Notes: generated from the letters alone by a model not told the origin. Shown: positions 1-8,720, numbered from the stretch's first letter. The stretch: DNA of 64,000 nucleotides from Arthrobacter sp. Marseille-P9274 (GCF_946892675.1 NZ_CAMPOV010000002.1:620001-684000); one strand, 5' to 3'. Translations and numbers: made by a program.

Positions 1-1
1 C

Positions 2-427
2 GGCAGCCGGACCCTGCCCGTGGCCGAACTGGTCACCGGGGATGCCACCAATGCGCTGGCGCCCGGCGAGCTGCTGCGCAGCGTCCACCTGCCGGCCCAC
101 GCGCTGTCCGCCCGGACCGCGTTCCGCCGCCTATCGCTGAGCAACCTGGGCCGCTCCGGCGTCCTGCTCATCGGCCGCCAGGACCTGGACGGGGTGTTCG
201 TGCTGACCGTGACCGCGGCAACCAAGCGCCCGGTCCAGCTGCGCTTTCCCGCCGCCCGCCTGCCCGGGCCGCGGCAGCTGCAGGACGCCCTGGACGTGGC
301 CATCGAACCCGGGCTCTACCACGACGACATCCACGGCCTGCCCGAGTGGCGCCGCGACATGACCCACCGGCTGGCGGAAGAAATCCGCGCCGAACTGCTG
401 GCTGAGCCGGCGGAAAGGAGCGCCTGA
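2..427 (+). CDS. Xanthine dehydrogenase-type FAD-binding subunit, C-terminal part (cut by window edge)
   Basis: The reading frame is open from the first base and encodes about 141 residues beginning GSRTLPVAEL, so the true start lies outside the window. It matches the C-terminal (CO_deh_flav_C-like) domain of the medium, FAD-carrying subunit of molybdenum hydroxylases, which passes electrons between the Fe-S clusters and the acceptor. The stop lies 1 nt before the ATG of the fused Fe-S/Mo subunit, so the two are clearly one operon. The FAD-binding N-terminus is not visible. The substrate (xanthine, hypoxanthine or another N-heterocycle) cannot be read from this fragment; the purine-catabolic neighbours favour xanthine. 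Confidence 0.8.
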   Translation, partial: GSRTLPVAELVTGDATNALAPGELLRSVHLPAHALSARTAFRRLSLSNLGRSGVLLIGRQDLDGVFVLTVTAATKRPVQLRFPAARLPGPRQLQDALDVAIEPGLYHDDIHGLPEWRRDMTHRLAEEIRAELLAEPAERSA

Positions 428-428
428 C

Positions 429-3299
429 ATGGCGATCGAGATCAACGGCGAACCGTACGCCAACACACCCCGGCCCGGCCAGTGCCTGCGCACCTTCCTG
501 CGCGCGGAGGGCATGCTCGGCGTAAAAAAGGGGTGCGACGGCGGTGACTGCGGTGCGTGCACCGTGCATGTCGACGGCGAACCCGTGCACAGCTGCATCT
601 ACCCCGCCGTGCGCGCCGAGGGCCGGTCCGTCACGACGATCGAGGGCTTGGCCGGCGAGGACGGGCTGCACCCGATGCAGCAGCAATTCCTCGACGCCCA
701 GGGCTTCCAGTGCGGGTTCTGCTCCGCAGGGATGATCATGACCGCGGCGACGTTCAGCGAGGAGCAGAAGCAGAATCTGCCGCGCAACCTGAAGGGCAAC
801 CTCTGCCGCTGCACCGGCTACCGGGCCATCGAGGACGCCGTCCTGGGCCGCGACGGCGGCAGCTGCTCCCATCCGGCGGACGGGGACTGCGCGCTGGATG
901 CCCCGGCAGGAGCCGGGACTGCGGAAGGCGCCGGGCGAGCCAAAGCACCCCGCGCCGTCGGTGCGGACACCCCCGCCCCCGCCGGCCCCGCCGTCGTTAC
1001 CGGCACCGCGCGTTACACTCTGGACGTCCCGGCGGAGCAGCTGCTCGCGCTGCTGCACCTTAAGCTGGCCCGCTCGCCGCACGCGCACGCCCGGATCCGT
1101 GGCATCAGGACCGAGGCGGCACTGGCGGTGCCCGGCGTCGTCGCCGTCTTCACACACGAGGACGCACCCGTGCAGCCGTTCTCCACCGCCCAGCACGAAC
1201 TGTATGCGGACGACCCGGACGACACCCGCGTGCTGGACGACGTGGTCCGGTTCAAGGGGCAGCGGGTCGCCGCCGTCGTCGCCGATTCCGTCGCCGCTGC
1301 CGAGGCCGGAGTGCGCGCGCTCGAGGTGGACTATGAGCTGCTGCCCGCGGTCTTCGATCCGGCCGCCGCGCTGGCGCCGGGTGCGCCGCTGCTGCATGCG
1401 GACAAGCCGGCGGAGTCGCGCATCGCCGTGCCCGAGCGCAACATCGTGGCCGAAGTGCACACCGAGATCGGCGATATCTCCGCAGCCTTGGCCGCCGCGG
1501 ACGCGGTCCACGAGGAAACCTACCGGACCCACCGCGTGCAGCACGTGGCGCTGGAGACGCACGCGGCCATCGCGTGGACCGGACCGGACGGCTCACTGGC
1601 GGTGCGTTCCTCCACCCAGGTGCCGTTCCTGGTCCGCCGCACGCTCGCGCGGATCTTCGCCCTGGACGAGGACCGGGTCCGGGTCACCGCCGGACGGGTC
1701 GGCGGCGGATTCGGCGGGAAGCAGGAGGTTCTGACCGAGGACATTGTGGCCCTGGCCGCGCTGAGGCTGGGCCGGCCGGTGCAGCTGGAACTGACCCGCA
1801 GCGAGCAGTTCACCGCCACCACCACACGGCATCCGTTCAGCATCGCCGTGCGCGCCGCCGCCCGGAAGGACGGCACGCTCACCGCGCTGGCGGTCGACGT
1901 CACCACGGATACCGGGGCATATGGCAACCACGCGCCGGGCGTGATGTTCCACGGTTGCAGCGAATCCATCGCGGTCTACCGGTGCGCCGCGAAGAAAGTG
2001 GACGCCCGCGCCGTCTACACCAACACCGTGCCGGCCGGCGCCTTCCGCGGCTATGGCCTGAGCCAGATGATCTTCGCCGTCGAGTCCGCGCTGGACGAAC
2101 TCGCCCGCACCCTGGGGCTGGACCCGCTGGAGTTCAAACGCCGCAATATGGTCTCCGAGGGCGACGAATTGCTCTCGCTGCACGCGGAGCCGGAAGAGGA
2201 TGTCATCTGCGGCAGCTACGGGCTGGACCAGTGCGTTGATTTGGTCCGCAGCGCGCTGGACCGCGGCCGCGAGCGCGGAGCCGGCGGGCAGGACCTCGGC
2301 GCGGAGTGGCTCGTTGGCGAGGGCACCGCGCTGTCCATGATCGCCACGGTCCCTCCGCGCGGCCACTTCGCGCACAGCGTCATCCGGCTGGAGGCGGACG
2401 GCTACCTGCTGGACGTCGGCACCGCCGAGTTTGGCAACGGCACCACCACCGTGCACGCACAGCTGGCCGCCGAGGCCTTGGGCGTGGCGCCGTCGGTCGT
2501 GCGGATCCGGCAGTCGGACACCGCCCTGACCGAGCACGACACCGGCGCGTTCGGCTCCACCGGCACTGTCGTCGCCGGTAGGGCGACCCTCGCCGCGGCA
2601 CAGGAGCTCGCCGCCCGGCTGCGCACACTCGCCGCCGAGCTGACCGGCAGGCCGGCGCGGCACTGCGTCCCGGGCCCCGAGGGCGTGGACTGCGGGGACC
2701 GGGTTCTCGGTTTCGCGGAGCTGGCCGCGGCCGCCACGCGGCAGGGCGGACCGCTGCAAACCGAGGGCCGCTGGGGCGGAACGCCTCGCTCGATTGCGTT
2801 CAACGTCCAGGGTTTCCGGGTCGCCGTGCACTCCGGCACCGGGGAACTCGCGATCCTGCAGAGCGTGCAGGCGGCCGACGCCGGCGTCGTCGTCAACCCC
2901 CGCCAGTGCCGTGGCCAGATCGAAGGCGGCATCGCCCAGGCCCTCGGCGCCGCGCTCTACGAAGAGGTGAGGATTGACGACGGCGGCGCCGTCACCACAG
3001 ACATCCTGCGGCAGTACCACATCCCTACCTTCGCGGACGTCCCGCGCAGCGAGGTCTACTTCGCCAGGACCTCGGACACCCTGGGCCCGCTCGGCGCGAA
3101 GTCGATGAGCGAAAGCCCGTACAACCCGGTCGCTCCCGCGCTAGCCAATGCCCTGCGGGACGCTACCGGCCTCCGCTTCACCTCGCTGCCGCTCGCCCGC
3201 GACCGCATCTACCTGGCCCTCAAAGCCGCCGGCCGAGTCCCTGCCGACACCGCCGGCCAGGTGTCGGCGTCGAAGGCAGCGGCGGGCATGGCGGGATAG
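429..3299 (+). CDS. Fused 2Fe-2S and molybdopterin-binding subunit of xanthine dehydrogenase
   Basis: This 956-residue protein joins two subunits that are usually separate. Residues 1-160 are a [2Fe-2S]x2 module with cysteines at about 36, 41, 44 and 56 (plant-ferredoxin cluster) and at about 95, 98, 126 and 128 (CGFC and CRC motifs). After an Ala/Pro-rich linker, residues about 185-930 are an aldehyde oxidase/xanthine dehydrogenase molybdopterin domain with the GGGFGGK loop and the AFRGYG motif. The start is set by a GGAAAGGAG ribosome site 8 nt upstream. It would hydroxylate a purine such as xanthine using water and pass electrons to the FAD subunit encoded just upstream. The guanine deaminase, urate permease and uricase genes next door support a purine substrate. 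Confidence 0.88.
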   Translation: MAIEINGEPYANTPRPGQCLRTFLRAEGMLGVKKGCDGGDCGACTVHVDGEPVHSCIYPAVRAEGRSVTTIEGLAGEDGLHPMQQQFLDAQGFQCGFCSAGMIMTAATFSEEQKQNLPRNLKGNLCRCTGYRAIEDAVLGRDGGSCSHPADGDCALDAPAGAGTAEGAGRAKAPRAVGADTPAPAGPAVVTGTARYTLDVPAEQLLALLHLKLARSPHAHARIRGIRTEAALAVPGVVAVFTHEDAPVQPFSTAQHELYADDPDDTRVLDDVVRFKGQRVAAVVADSVAAAEAGVRALEVDYELLPAVFDPAAALAPGAPLLHADKPAESRIAVPERNIVAEVHTEIGDISAALAAADAVHEETYRTHRVQHVALETHAAIAWTGPDGSLAVRSSTQVPFLVRRTLARIFALDEDRVRVTAGRVGGGFGGKQEVLTEDIVALAALRLGRPVQLELTRSEQFTATTTRHPFSIAVRAAARKDGTLTALAVDVTTDTGAYGNHAPGVMFHGCSESIAVYRCAAKKVDARAVYTNTVPAGAFRGYGLSQMIFAVESALDELARTLGLDPLEFKRRNMVSEGDELLSLHAEPEEDVICGSYGLDQCVDLVRSALDRGRERGAGGQDLGAEWLVGEGTALSMIATVPPRGHFAHSVIRLEADGYLLDVGTAEFGNGTTTVHAQLAAEALGVAPSVVRIRQSDTALTEHDTGAFGSTGTVVAGRATLAAAQELAARLRTLAAELTGRPARHCVPGPEGVDCGDRVLGFAELAAAATRQGGPLQTEGRWGGTPRSIAFNVQGFRVAVHSGTGELAILQSVQAADAGVVVNPRQCRGQIEGGIAQALGAALYEEVRIDDGGAVTTDILRQYHIPTFADVPRSEVYFARTSDTLGPLGAKSMSESPYNPVAPALANALRDATGLRFTSLPLARDRIYLALKAAGRVPADTAGQVSASKAAAGMAG

Positions 3300-3327
3300 C
3301 GCACGCTCCACGCAGTGCCCGGCCAGC

Positions 3328-4683
3328 CTACGCTTCTGCGAGGAGCTGGCAGGCTGCTGCCGAGTGGTCGGCGATCAGGCCGTCGAGGTCGAGCCCTTCG
3401 ACGCGGCCGTCAATGACGCGCCAGCGACCGCCGACCATGACGCGGTCGGCCCGGTCGGCGCCGCAGAGCAGCAGCGCCGAGAGCGGGTCGTGGCTGCCGG
3501 AGAACCGGAGGCCGTCCAGTGTGAAGAACGCGAGGTCGGCCTGCTTCCCCACTGCGATCTCGCCGATGTCGGTGCGGCCCAGGGCCAGGGCAGAGCCCTT
3601 GGTGGCCCAGCCGAGAGCCCGCTCCGGGGTCGCCAGCTCCGCCCCGTAGCGCAGCCGTTGCAGGTACAGGGCCTGCTTGGCCTCGAGGATCATGTTCGAG
3701 CCGTCGTTCGAGGCGGATCCGTCCACGCCGATCCCGACGTGCACGCCGGCGTCCTCCAGCTCCACCGCGCGGCAGATCCCGGAGGCCAGCCGCATGTTGG
3801 AGCTGGGGCAGTGTGCCACGCCGATGCCGGCGGCACCGAGCCTCGCCACTTCATCATCGTTGAAATGGATGCCATGCCCCAGCCAGGTCCGCGGCCCCAG
3901 CCATCCGACGTTCTCGAGGTAGTCGACCGTCCGCAGGCCGAACCGTTCCAGGCAGAACTGCTCCTCATCGATGGTCTCCGCCAGGTGCGTGTGCAGCCGG
4001 ACGTCATGCGACTCGGCCAGGGCAGCGCTGTCCTTCATGATCTCCGGGGTCACCGAGAACGGCGAGCACGGCGCCAGCGCGATCTGGATCTGCGCACCCG
4101 GCCCGCGCTCGTGGTAGCGGCCGATCAACCGTTCGCTGTCCTCGAGGATCACCTCCGGCGACTGGACCACCCGCTGCGGCGGCAGACCGCCGTCGTCCTC
4201 GCCCAAAGTCATGCTGCCCCTGGTGAGCATGGCCCGCATGCCCAACTCCCGGACCACCTCCACCTGCACGTCCACCGAATCCTCCATCCCGGCGGGGAAG
4301 AGGTAGTGGTGATCGGCGGCCGTGGTGCAGCCGGAGAGCAGCAGCTCGGCCAGCGCGGCCTTGGTGGCGAGCCGGAGGGCCTCGGGGGTCAGCCGGGCCC
4401 AGACGGGATAGAGGTTGACCAGCCAGGGGAACAACGGTACGTTGACCACCGGCCGCCAGGCCCGCGTGAGGGTTTGGTAGAAGTGGTGGTGCGTGTTGAC
4501 CAGGCCCGGCAGCACCACATGGGCGCCGGCATCGAATACCGAGCCCCAGCAGGTCTGCGGCTCCCGGCCTGCGGGCACGAGCTCCGCGATGGTGCCGCCT
4601 TCAACGACGAAACCGCCGGCAGCGTCCTCCGTGTTTGCGGTGAAGACGGCCAGCGGGTTGCGGATCCAGATTCGTTCGGCCAT
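3328..4683 (-). CDS. 8-oxoguanine deaminase / guanine deaminase-like amidohydrolase
   Basis: A 451-residue amidohydrolase with the metal-binding NTHHHF motif near the N-terminus, then HTHLAE, GHGIHF and GVDGSASND, in the order seen in the AtzA/TrzN/8-oxoguanine deaminase branch. Known members deaminate 8-oxoguanine or guanine, giving urate or xanthine. The start chosen is the ATG preceded by GAGGAGAGA; an ATG 13 codons upstream lacks a good ribosome site. The gene is convergent with the XDH operon and lies upstream of no other minus-strand gene. Its position between xanthine dehydrogenase and uricase fits purine salvage or catabolism. Exact specificity (8-oxoguanine, guanine, isocytosine) is an inference. 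Confidence 0.8.
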   Translation of the reverse strand: MAERIWIRNPLAVFTANTEDAAGGFVVEGGTIAELVPAGREPQTCWGSVFDAGAHVVLPGLVNTHHHFYQTLTRAWRPVVNVPLFPWLVNLYPVWARLTPEALRLATKAALAELLLSGCTTAADHHYLFPAGMEDSVDVQVEVVRELGMRAMLTRGSMTLGEDDGGLPPQRVVQSPEVILEDSERLIGRYHERGPGAQIQIALAPCSPFSVTPEIMKDSAALAESHDVRLHTHLAETIDEEQFCLERFGLRTVDYLENVGWLGPRTWLGHGIHFNDDEVARLGAAGIGVAHCPSSNMRLASGICRAVELEDAGVHVGIGVDGSASNDGSNMILEAKQALYLQRLRYGAELATPERALGWATKGSALALGRTDIGEIAVGKQADLAFFTLDGLRFSGSHDPLSALLLCGADRADRVMVGGRWRVIDGRVEGLDLDGLIADHSAAACQLLAEA

Positions 4684-4819
4684 GGGTCTCTCCTCATCAG
4701 TTGCAGTATCGAAGCCGAGCATCCAAGGGACGACGGCGGTGCCGCCAGCTCAGTTACGTCCTGTCTGCTGATCCAGGAGACCATCAACAATGGCCGGCCC
4801 GGGCGGTGGAAGCCCGGGG

Positions 4820-4852
4820 GCCGGGCCGGCTCCGCGGTGGAGCCGGCCCGGC
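4820..4852 (-). terminator. Hairpin downstream of the purine permease
   Basis: GCCGGGCCGGCTCC pairs perfectly with GGAGCCGGCCCGGC across a 5-nt loop, giving a 14-bp stem that begins 13 nt after the permease stop. There is no long U-run, as is common for actinobacterial terminators. It would separate the permease transcript from the deaminase gene downstream. Confidence 0.6.
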
Positions 4853-4865
4853 CTGAGGTACGTTG

Positions 4866-6470
4866 TCAGTTGTCCTTTCCGGCCGGGCGGATACCGGCGT
4901 CGGGTTCGTCCGAAACCTCTTCCTCGCAGATCCGGCGGATGTCCTCGGGGCAGGTCACCTCGCCCCGGTCCAGCTTCTCCTTGACCACCTGGTACTGCTG
5001 GGCGGTCACGACCGGAATCTCGGTTCCGTCCGCGGCGATCAGCTTGCCGCCCTGGTAGTAGTCGCCTTCCTCGAGCGCGTGCAGCTCCTCGACGCGCACC
5101 ATCCGCGGGGGGCTGGCCACCAGCGTGGACTGCTTCTCCGAATTGCCGGCCTTCAGCTGGTTGAAGAGCAGGTTCAGCAGCACGGCCATGATTGCCGCGG
5201 AGCTGATGCCGGAGTGGAAGATAATGCCGAACCAGGTGGGGAACTGGTCGTAGAACTCGGGCTTGACCACGGGGATCATGCCGAAGGCCAGCGACACGGC
5301 CACAATGACCATGTTCATGTTGTCCTTGTAGTCCACCTTGGACAGCGTGCGGATGCCGCTGGCGGCCACCGTGCCGAAGAGCACGATGCCGGCGCCGCCC
5401 AGGACGGGAGTCGGCACGGCGGCGACGACGCGGCCGAGCACCGGCAGCAGCCCGAGCACCAACATGATGGCGCCGCCTGCGGTGACGACAAAGCGGCTCT
5501 TCACGCCGGTGATCGCCACCAGGCCCACGTTCTGCGCAAAGGCGGTCTGGGTGAAGGAGTTGAACACCGGCGCGAGGGCGCTGGAGAGCATGTCCGCGCG
5601 GAGCCCGTCGGCGATACGCCGGGAGTCCACCTTGGTCTTGGCGATCTCGCCCACGGCGAGGATGTCCGCCGTCGTTTCCGTCATGGTCACGAGGATAACG
5701 ATGGTCATCGAGATGATGGCGGCCACGTCGAAGACCGGCCAGCCGAAGGCGAACGGCTGCGGGATGGCGAAGATGGCCCCGTTGCCCACGTTGGAGAAGT
5801 CGGCCATCCCCAGCAGTGCCGCGATGACGGTGCCGGCGACGATGGCCAGCAGGATGGACAGCCGGGAGATGGCGGCGTTGCCGAGTTTGCTCAGCAGCAG
5901 GACCAGTGCCAGTGTCAGGGCTGCCAGCCCGATGTTGGGCAGGCTGCCATAGTTCTCGGCCTGTGCGTTGCCCCCCATGGCCCAGTTGGCCGCCACAGGC
6001 ATCAGGGTCAGGCCGATCGTGGTGATGATGACGCCCGTGACGACCGGCGGGAAGAACCGGATGACCTTGGCGAAGAACGGGGCGATCACCAGGCCGATCA
6101 CGGAGGCCACCAGGACGGATCCGAAGACCATCTGGATTCCGCCGCCGCCGCTGAGGATCGCGGTCATCGTGGCGACGCCGGCGAAGGAGACGCCTTGGAC
6201 CAGCGGAAGCTGCGAGCCGAAGAACTTCACTCCATAGCTCTGCAGGATGGTGGCCGCGCCGCCCACGAAAAGGCAGCTGGCGATCAGAAGTGCGATTTCG
6301 TCCTGGGATAGTCCGGCTGCGTTCCCCACGATCAGCGGGACCGCAATGATGCCGCCGTACATTGTGAGGACGTGCTGGAGACCGTACGTGAAGGACCTGC
6401 CCACCGGCAGGCGTTCGTCCTCAGGTCTTTGTGCGGTTAAAGTCTTGGTTGTGGCTTTTGCTGCATTCAC
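4866..6470 (-). CDS. NCS2-family nucleobase (urate/xanthine) permease
   Basis: A 534-residue polytopic membrane protein of the nucleobase:cation symporter-2 family, with about 12-14 hydrophobic segments. The QxxLTMYGG-like stretch (LQHVLTMYGGIIAVPL) in TM1 and the MTETTADILA segment are family hallmarks; the latter is the substrate-binding loop. Members import urate, xanthine or uracil with a cation. The GTG start is preceded by AAGGAGGT at ideal spacing; an upstream frame extension lacks a ribosome site. The C-terminal 70 residues are hydrophilic and acidic. It follows uricase on the same strand, so urate or xanthine is the likely cargo. Confidence 0.88.
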   Translation of the reverse strand: MNAAKATTKTLTAQRPEDERLPVGRSFTYGLQHVLTMYGGIIAVPLIVGNAAGLSQDEIALLIASCLFVGGAATILQSYGVKFFGSQLPLVQGVSFAGVATMTAILSGGGGIQMVFGSVLVASVIGLVIAPFFAKVIRFFPPVVTGVIITTIGLTLMPVAANWAMGGNAQAENYGSLPNIGLAALTLALVLLLSKLGNAAISRLSILLAIVAGTVIAALLGMADFSNVGNGAIFAIPQPFAFGWPVFDVAAIISMTIVILVTMTETTADILAVGEIAKTKVDSRRIADGLRADMLSSALAPVFNSFTQTAFAQNVGLVAITGVKSRFVVTAGGAIMLVLGLLPVLGRVVAAVPTPVLGGAGIVLFGTVAASGIRTLSKVDYKDNMNMVIVAVSLAFGMIPVVKPEFYDQFPTWFGIIFHSGISSAAIMAVLLNLLFNQLKAGNSEKQSTLVASPPRMVRVEELHALEEGDYYQGGKLIAADGTEIPVVTAQQYQVVKEKLDRGEVTCPEDIRRICEEEVSDEPDAGIRPAGKDN

Positions 6471-6536
6471 AGCTGACCTCCTTGTCGGCTGGGGAGGTCG
6501 GGGCGCGCCCACCGCGTCCCGACCTCCGGCATGTGG

Positions 6537-7445
6537 CTAGCAGAATCCGGCGATGTTCGCCCAGATCGGGTGGTCAGCGCGCGAGCCCTCGCGCTGGATG
6601 GTGGCTTCGATCAGTCCGTAGGGACGGTCGGCGGCGAAGAACACCTCGTTGGGGTTGTCCTGTCCGAAGGGCTGCAGGTCCACCAGGAAGTGGTGCTTGT
6701 TCGGCAGGGACATCTTGATTTCGTCGATTTCCGGGTGCGCCTCGATGACGGCCCTGCCCATTTCGAACATGGTCTGCTGCAGGGCCAGCGAGTGGGTCTC
6801 GGCGAAGGCCTTCAGCAGCAGCCCGCGGACGTTCGCGTAGACGGCGTCGAAGTCCACATCGACCGTGTTGTAGCGCCAGCGGGCGCTGACATCCGTGGCG
6901 AGGATGCGGTCGGTGGTTTCCTGCAGGGTGGTGTACTTGTCCCGCGGGAAGCCGTGGAACTCCGAACCGGTGGACTTCAGGACCGTCAGGCCCTCGATCC
7001 CGGCGACGATGGACTGCTCTTCGCCCGAGATCTCGAGTACGGCCGTGCGCACCTCGCTCTTGTTGCGGGAGAAGGCGTGGTCGTGGTCGTTGATGCGGTC
7101 CCAGAAGAACTGCTGCGCCGCCCAGCGCCCGCCGGTCACCCAGTCGAAGCCCTCGGTGAAGTGCCTGCCCAGCCGGAGCAGGAACTCCTCGGTGGTGGCG
7201 AAGCCATCGCGGGCGAAGGCGTAGACTGTGTTCTTCTGCGTGTCGGTGGCGACCACGTGCGCGTTGTCGCCGGCAGTGTGGGCGGCCTCGAAGTCGCCGC
7301 GCAGCTGCGAGGTGACGTTAAGGTCCTGGATCTCGTGCCGGGTGGTGTCGCGCGTGACCTTGACGAGGCGGACTTCGGCCTTGCCGTACTGGTTCTGTCC
7401 AAGGACGACCTTGGTGCCGGTTGAGGTTTCTGCGGTGGCAGTCAT
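6537..7445 (-). CDS. Urate oxidase (uricase)
   Basis: A 302-residue cofactor-free uricase that converts urate, O2 and water to 5-hydroxyisourate and H2O2. Visible family features are the NQYGKAEVRLVKV N-terminal motif with the catalytic lysine near residue 22, the TDTQKNTVYA motif with the catalytic threonine near 68, and NKHHFLVDL near the C-terminus with the third active-site residue, His. The length is normal for the single-domain enzyme. It begins 2 nt after hydroxyisourate hydrolase ends, and it ends about 65 nt before the permease starts, so all four genes form one minus-strand operon. Confidence 0.95.
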   Translation of the reverse strand: MTATAETSTGTKVVLGQNQYGKAEVRLVKVTRDTTRHEIQDLNVTSQLRGDFEAAHTAGDNAHVVATDTQKNTVYAFARDGFATTEEFLLRLGRHFTEGFDWVTGGRWAAQQFFWDRINDHDHAFSRNKSEVRTAVLEISGEEQSIVAGIEGLTVLKSTGSEFHGFPRDKYTTLQETTDRILATDVSARWRYNTVDVDFDAVYANVRGLLLKAFAETHSLALQQTMFEMGRAVIEAHPEIDEIKMSLPNKHHFLVDLQPFGQDNPNEVFFAADRPYGLIEATIQREGSRADHPIWANIAGFC

Positions 7446-7447
7446 GG

Positions 7448-7789
7448 CTAACTCCCTCGGTAGGTTGAGAATGCAAACGGGCTGATGAGAAGTGGTACGT
7501 GGTAGTGCTCTGCCGGTTCCTTCACCTCGAAGGCCAGCTCCACGAACGGGAAGAAGGTTTCCGTTCCCTTCTGCCCGAAGTAGGGCCCGGTTTCGAAGAC
7601 GATCCGGTATATCCCTGCTTCGACCGCCTCGGGACCCAAGTTCTTGATACGGCCGTCATTGTCCGTACGGGCCGAGGCGATTTCTTGCCAGCCGGTTGCC
7701 GATTTGGCTTCCAGAGTGGCCTTGACACCGGAGGCAGGCCTCCCGGTCCCGGTGTCGAGAATGTGGGTAGTGACATGGCTGACGCTCAT
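7448..7789 (-). CDS. uraH: 5-hydroxyisourate hydrolase (transthyretin-like)
   Basis: A 113-residue transthyretin-related protein that hydrolyses 5-hydroxyisourate to OHCU. It has the N-terminal SHVTTHILD block with the catalytic His, an internal Arg in the SARTDNDGR segment, and the C-terminal YRGS tetrapeptide that defines this family. Its ATG overlaps the stop of the OHCU decarboxylase gene by 4 nt (ATGA), implying translational coupling, and uricase starts 2 nt after it. Confidence 0.96.
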   Translation of the reverse strand: MSVSHVTTHILDTGTGRPASGVKATLEAKSATGWQEIASARTDNDGRIKNLGPEAVEAGIYRIVFETGPYFGQKGTETFFPFVELAFEVKEPAEHYHVPLLISPFAFSTYRGS

Positions 7790-8280
7790 GCTTCGATGAC
7801 TCCTTCAAGTCGGAGGATGGCGATTTCGCGGAGCTGCTGGGCCACGACGGCGATTTCTTCGTCGGGCGAGTTGTGCAGGCGCTTCTGCAGCTGCTCGAGG
7901 ATGTCTTCGGCGCTGCGGCCGGCGGCCCGGATCAGGAAGACCCGGTCGAATTTTTCCTCGTAGGCGCGGTTTCCCGCGTCGAGCGCGGCCTGGACTTCGG
8001 CGGAACGTACGACGCCGGACTGCTCGTTCCGCGACATCCCCGCCTCCGCGCTGTTTCCGGCGGCGCGCTCCCCGATCCGGGGATGGTGCGCCAGCGCGGC
8101 GTCGATCTCTGCGGTGGTCCAGGGTGCGGCGGCCCGGCCCGCGAAATCGATCAACTCGCCGCGGTTGGCGAAGGGCCGGAGGGCGACGATCTCCTCTACC
8201 CAGCGGTCGATATCCACGCAGGGCCGGAGGACGGCTGCCGCTTCGGCGGCCGGTGAGTCATTAAAGGAGGAAAAATCCAT
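7786..8280 (-). CDS. uraD: OHCU decarboxylase
   Basis: A 164-residue 2-oxo-4-hydroxy-4-carboxy-5-ureidoimidazoline decarboxylase, which completes urate conversion to (S)-allantoin. The HPRIGE motif with the catalytic His and the SRNEQSG motif are both present, as is the EEKFDRVFLIRAAGRS block. It is the first gene of the uraD-uraH-uricase-permease operon. There is no clear ribosome site before the ATG at 8280, so the start is the only plausible one in frame rather than a well-supported one. No allantoinase lies in the window, so the pathway must continue elsewhere. Confidence 0.93.
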   Translation of the reverse strand: MDFSSFNDSPAAEAAAVLRPCVDIDRWVEEIVALRPFANRGELIDFAGRAAAPWTTAEIDAALAHHPRIGERAAGNSAEAGMSRNEQSGVVRSAEVQAALDAGNRAYEEKFDRVFLIRAAGRSAEDILEQLQKRLHNSPDEEIAVVAQQLREIAILRLEGVIEA

Positions 8281-8369
8281 GGCGGGTGTCAGCTTTCAGT
8301 AAGGCTTCTCGATACAGCGCTGAACACCCTTGACCATCGATTTGCAATCGACTTGATTCGATGTTTTTG

Positions 8370-8396
8370 TATCGCGGAATTTTTATTTCGAAAATA
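8370..8396 (-). promoter_or_regulatory. 27-bp operator-like block upstream of uraD (shared with aceE)
   Basis: On the plus strand the block starts TATCGCGGAAT and ends CGAAAATA, with a T-rich middle. It is identical to the block at 12136-12162 except at two positions. Its core is CGGAAT-N4-ATTTCG, a one-mismatch inverted repeat. It lies about 90 bp upstream of the uraD ATG. No regulator gene for it is evident in the window. Confidence 0.6.
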
Positions 8397-8474
8397 GTGT
8401 AAGCCCGCTCACACGAACCCTGTCAAGGGTATCGGCAACGATCTTTTTGCAACAGAGTCCCGGGCCGAAAACTC

Positions 8475-8504
8475 TTGACCAGCCAGGCCGGGACATCCTA
8501 GTCT
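8475..8504 (+). promoter_or_regulatory. Candidate promoter of the 55-codon gene
   Basis: TTGACC at 8475-8480 and TAGTCT at 8499-8504 are separated by 18 bp, a good housekeeping-type spacing. The start point would fall in the left arm of the adjacent inverted repeat, about 40 nt before the ribosome site AAGGAG. Confidence 0.5.
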
Positions 8505-8539
8505 TTCGTATAGCAATAACAAAGTTCCACGATACGAAA
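8504..8539. promoter_or_regulatory. Inverted repeat TTTCGTAT-N20-ATACGAAA
   Basis: Two perfect 8-bp arms lie at 8504-8511 and 8532-8539, just downstream of the promoter-like pair and just upstream of the AAGGAG ribosome site at 8541-8546. The position suits either a repressor operator or a small RNA stem. It is not seen at the partner site before aceE. Confidence 0.5.
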
Positions 8540-8552
8540 CAAGGAGCAGGCC

Positions 8553-8720
8553 ATGACCCAGATCAACCAAGCGCCGCCGTCACACTCCCCCGCATATGAA
8601 GCGGGAGGTTCCGACCCCGACTTCTACCTGCCGCCCGTCAGGACCGACAGTGCCGGCCTCCTCGCGAAGATTCTGCGCAACATCCCAGGGCTGTCCGCAC
8701 TGCTGCGCGGCTCGCGCTAA
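8553..8720 (+). CDS. 55-residue small protein of unknown function
   Basis: ATG at 8553 has AAGGAG six nucleotides upstream and runs 55 codons to TAA. The product is Pro- and Ser-rich in its first half and has a short hydrophobic, basic C-terminal segment (LLAKILRNIPGLSALLRGSR), which could be amphipathic. I recognise no family. It has its own promoter-like sequence and a strong inverted repeat, and it diverges from the urate operon, so it may be co-regulated with urate catabolism. Codon use looks typical for the window. Confidence 0.6.
   Translation: MTQINQAPPSHSPAYEAGGSDPDFYLPPVRTDSAGLLAKILRNIPGLSALLRGSR

Larger units (their letters stand above)
8281..8552. promoter_or_regulatory. Divergent control region between the urate operon and a 55-codon gene
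   Basis: This 272-bp stretch has no supportable gene and is clearly AT-richer than its surroundings. It holds the 27-bp block shared with the aceE promoter (8370-8396), a TTGACC-N18-TAGTCT promoter-like pair for the rightward small gene, and an inverted repeat of TTTCGTAT with ATACGAAA. I infer that it is the regulated promoter region for urate catabolism. Confidence 0.6.

Noticed and set aside
168-1562. Minus-strand open frame across the XDH operon
   Set aside because: It is antisense to the fused Fe-S/Mo gene and has no ribosome site or protein-like pattern.
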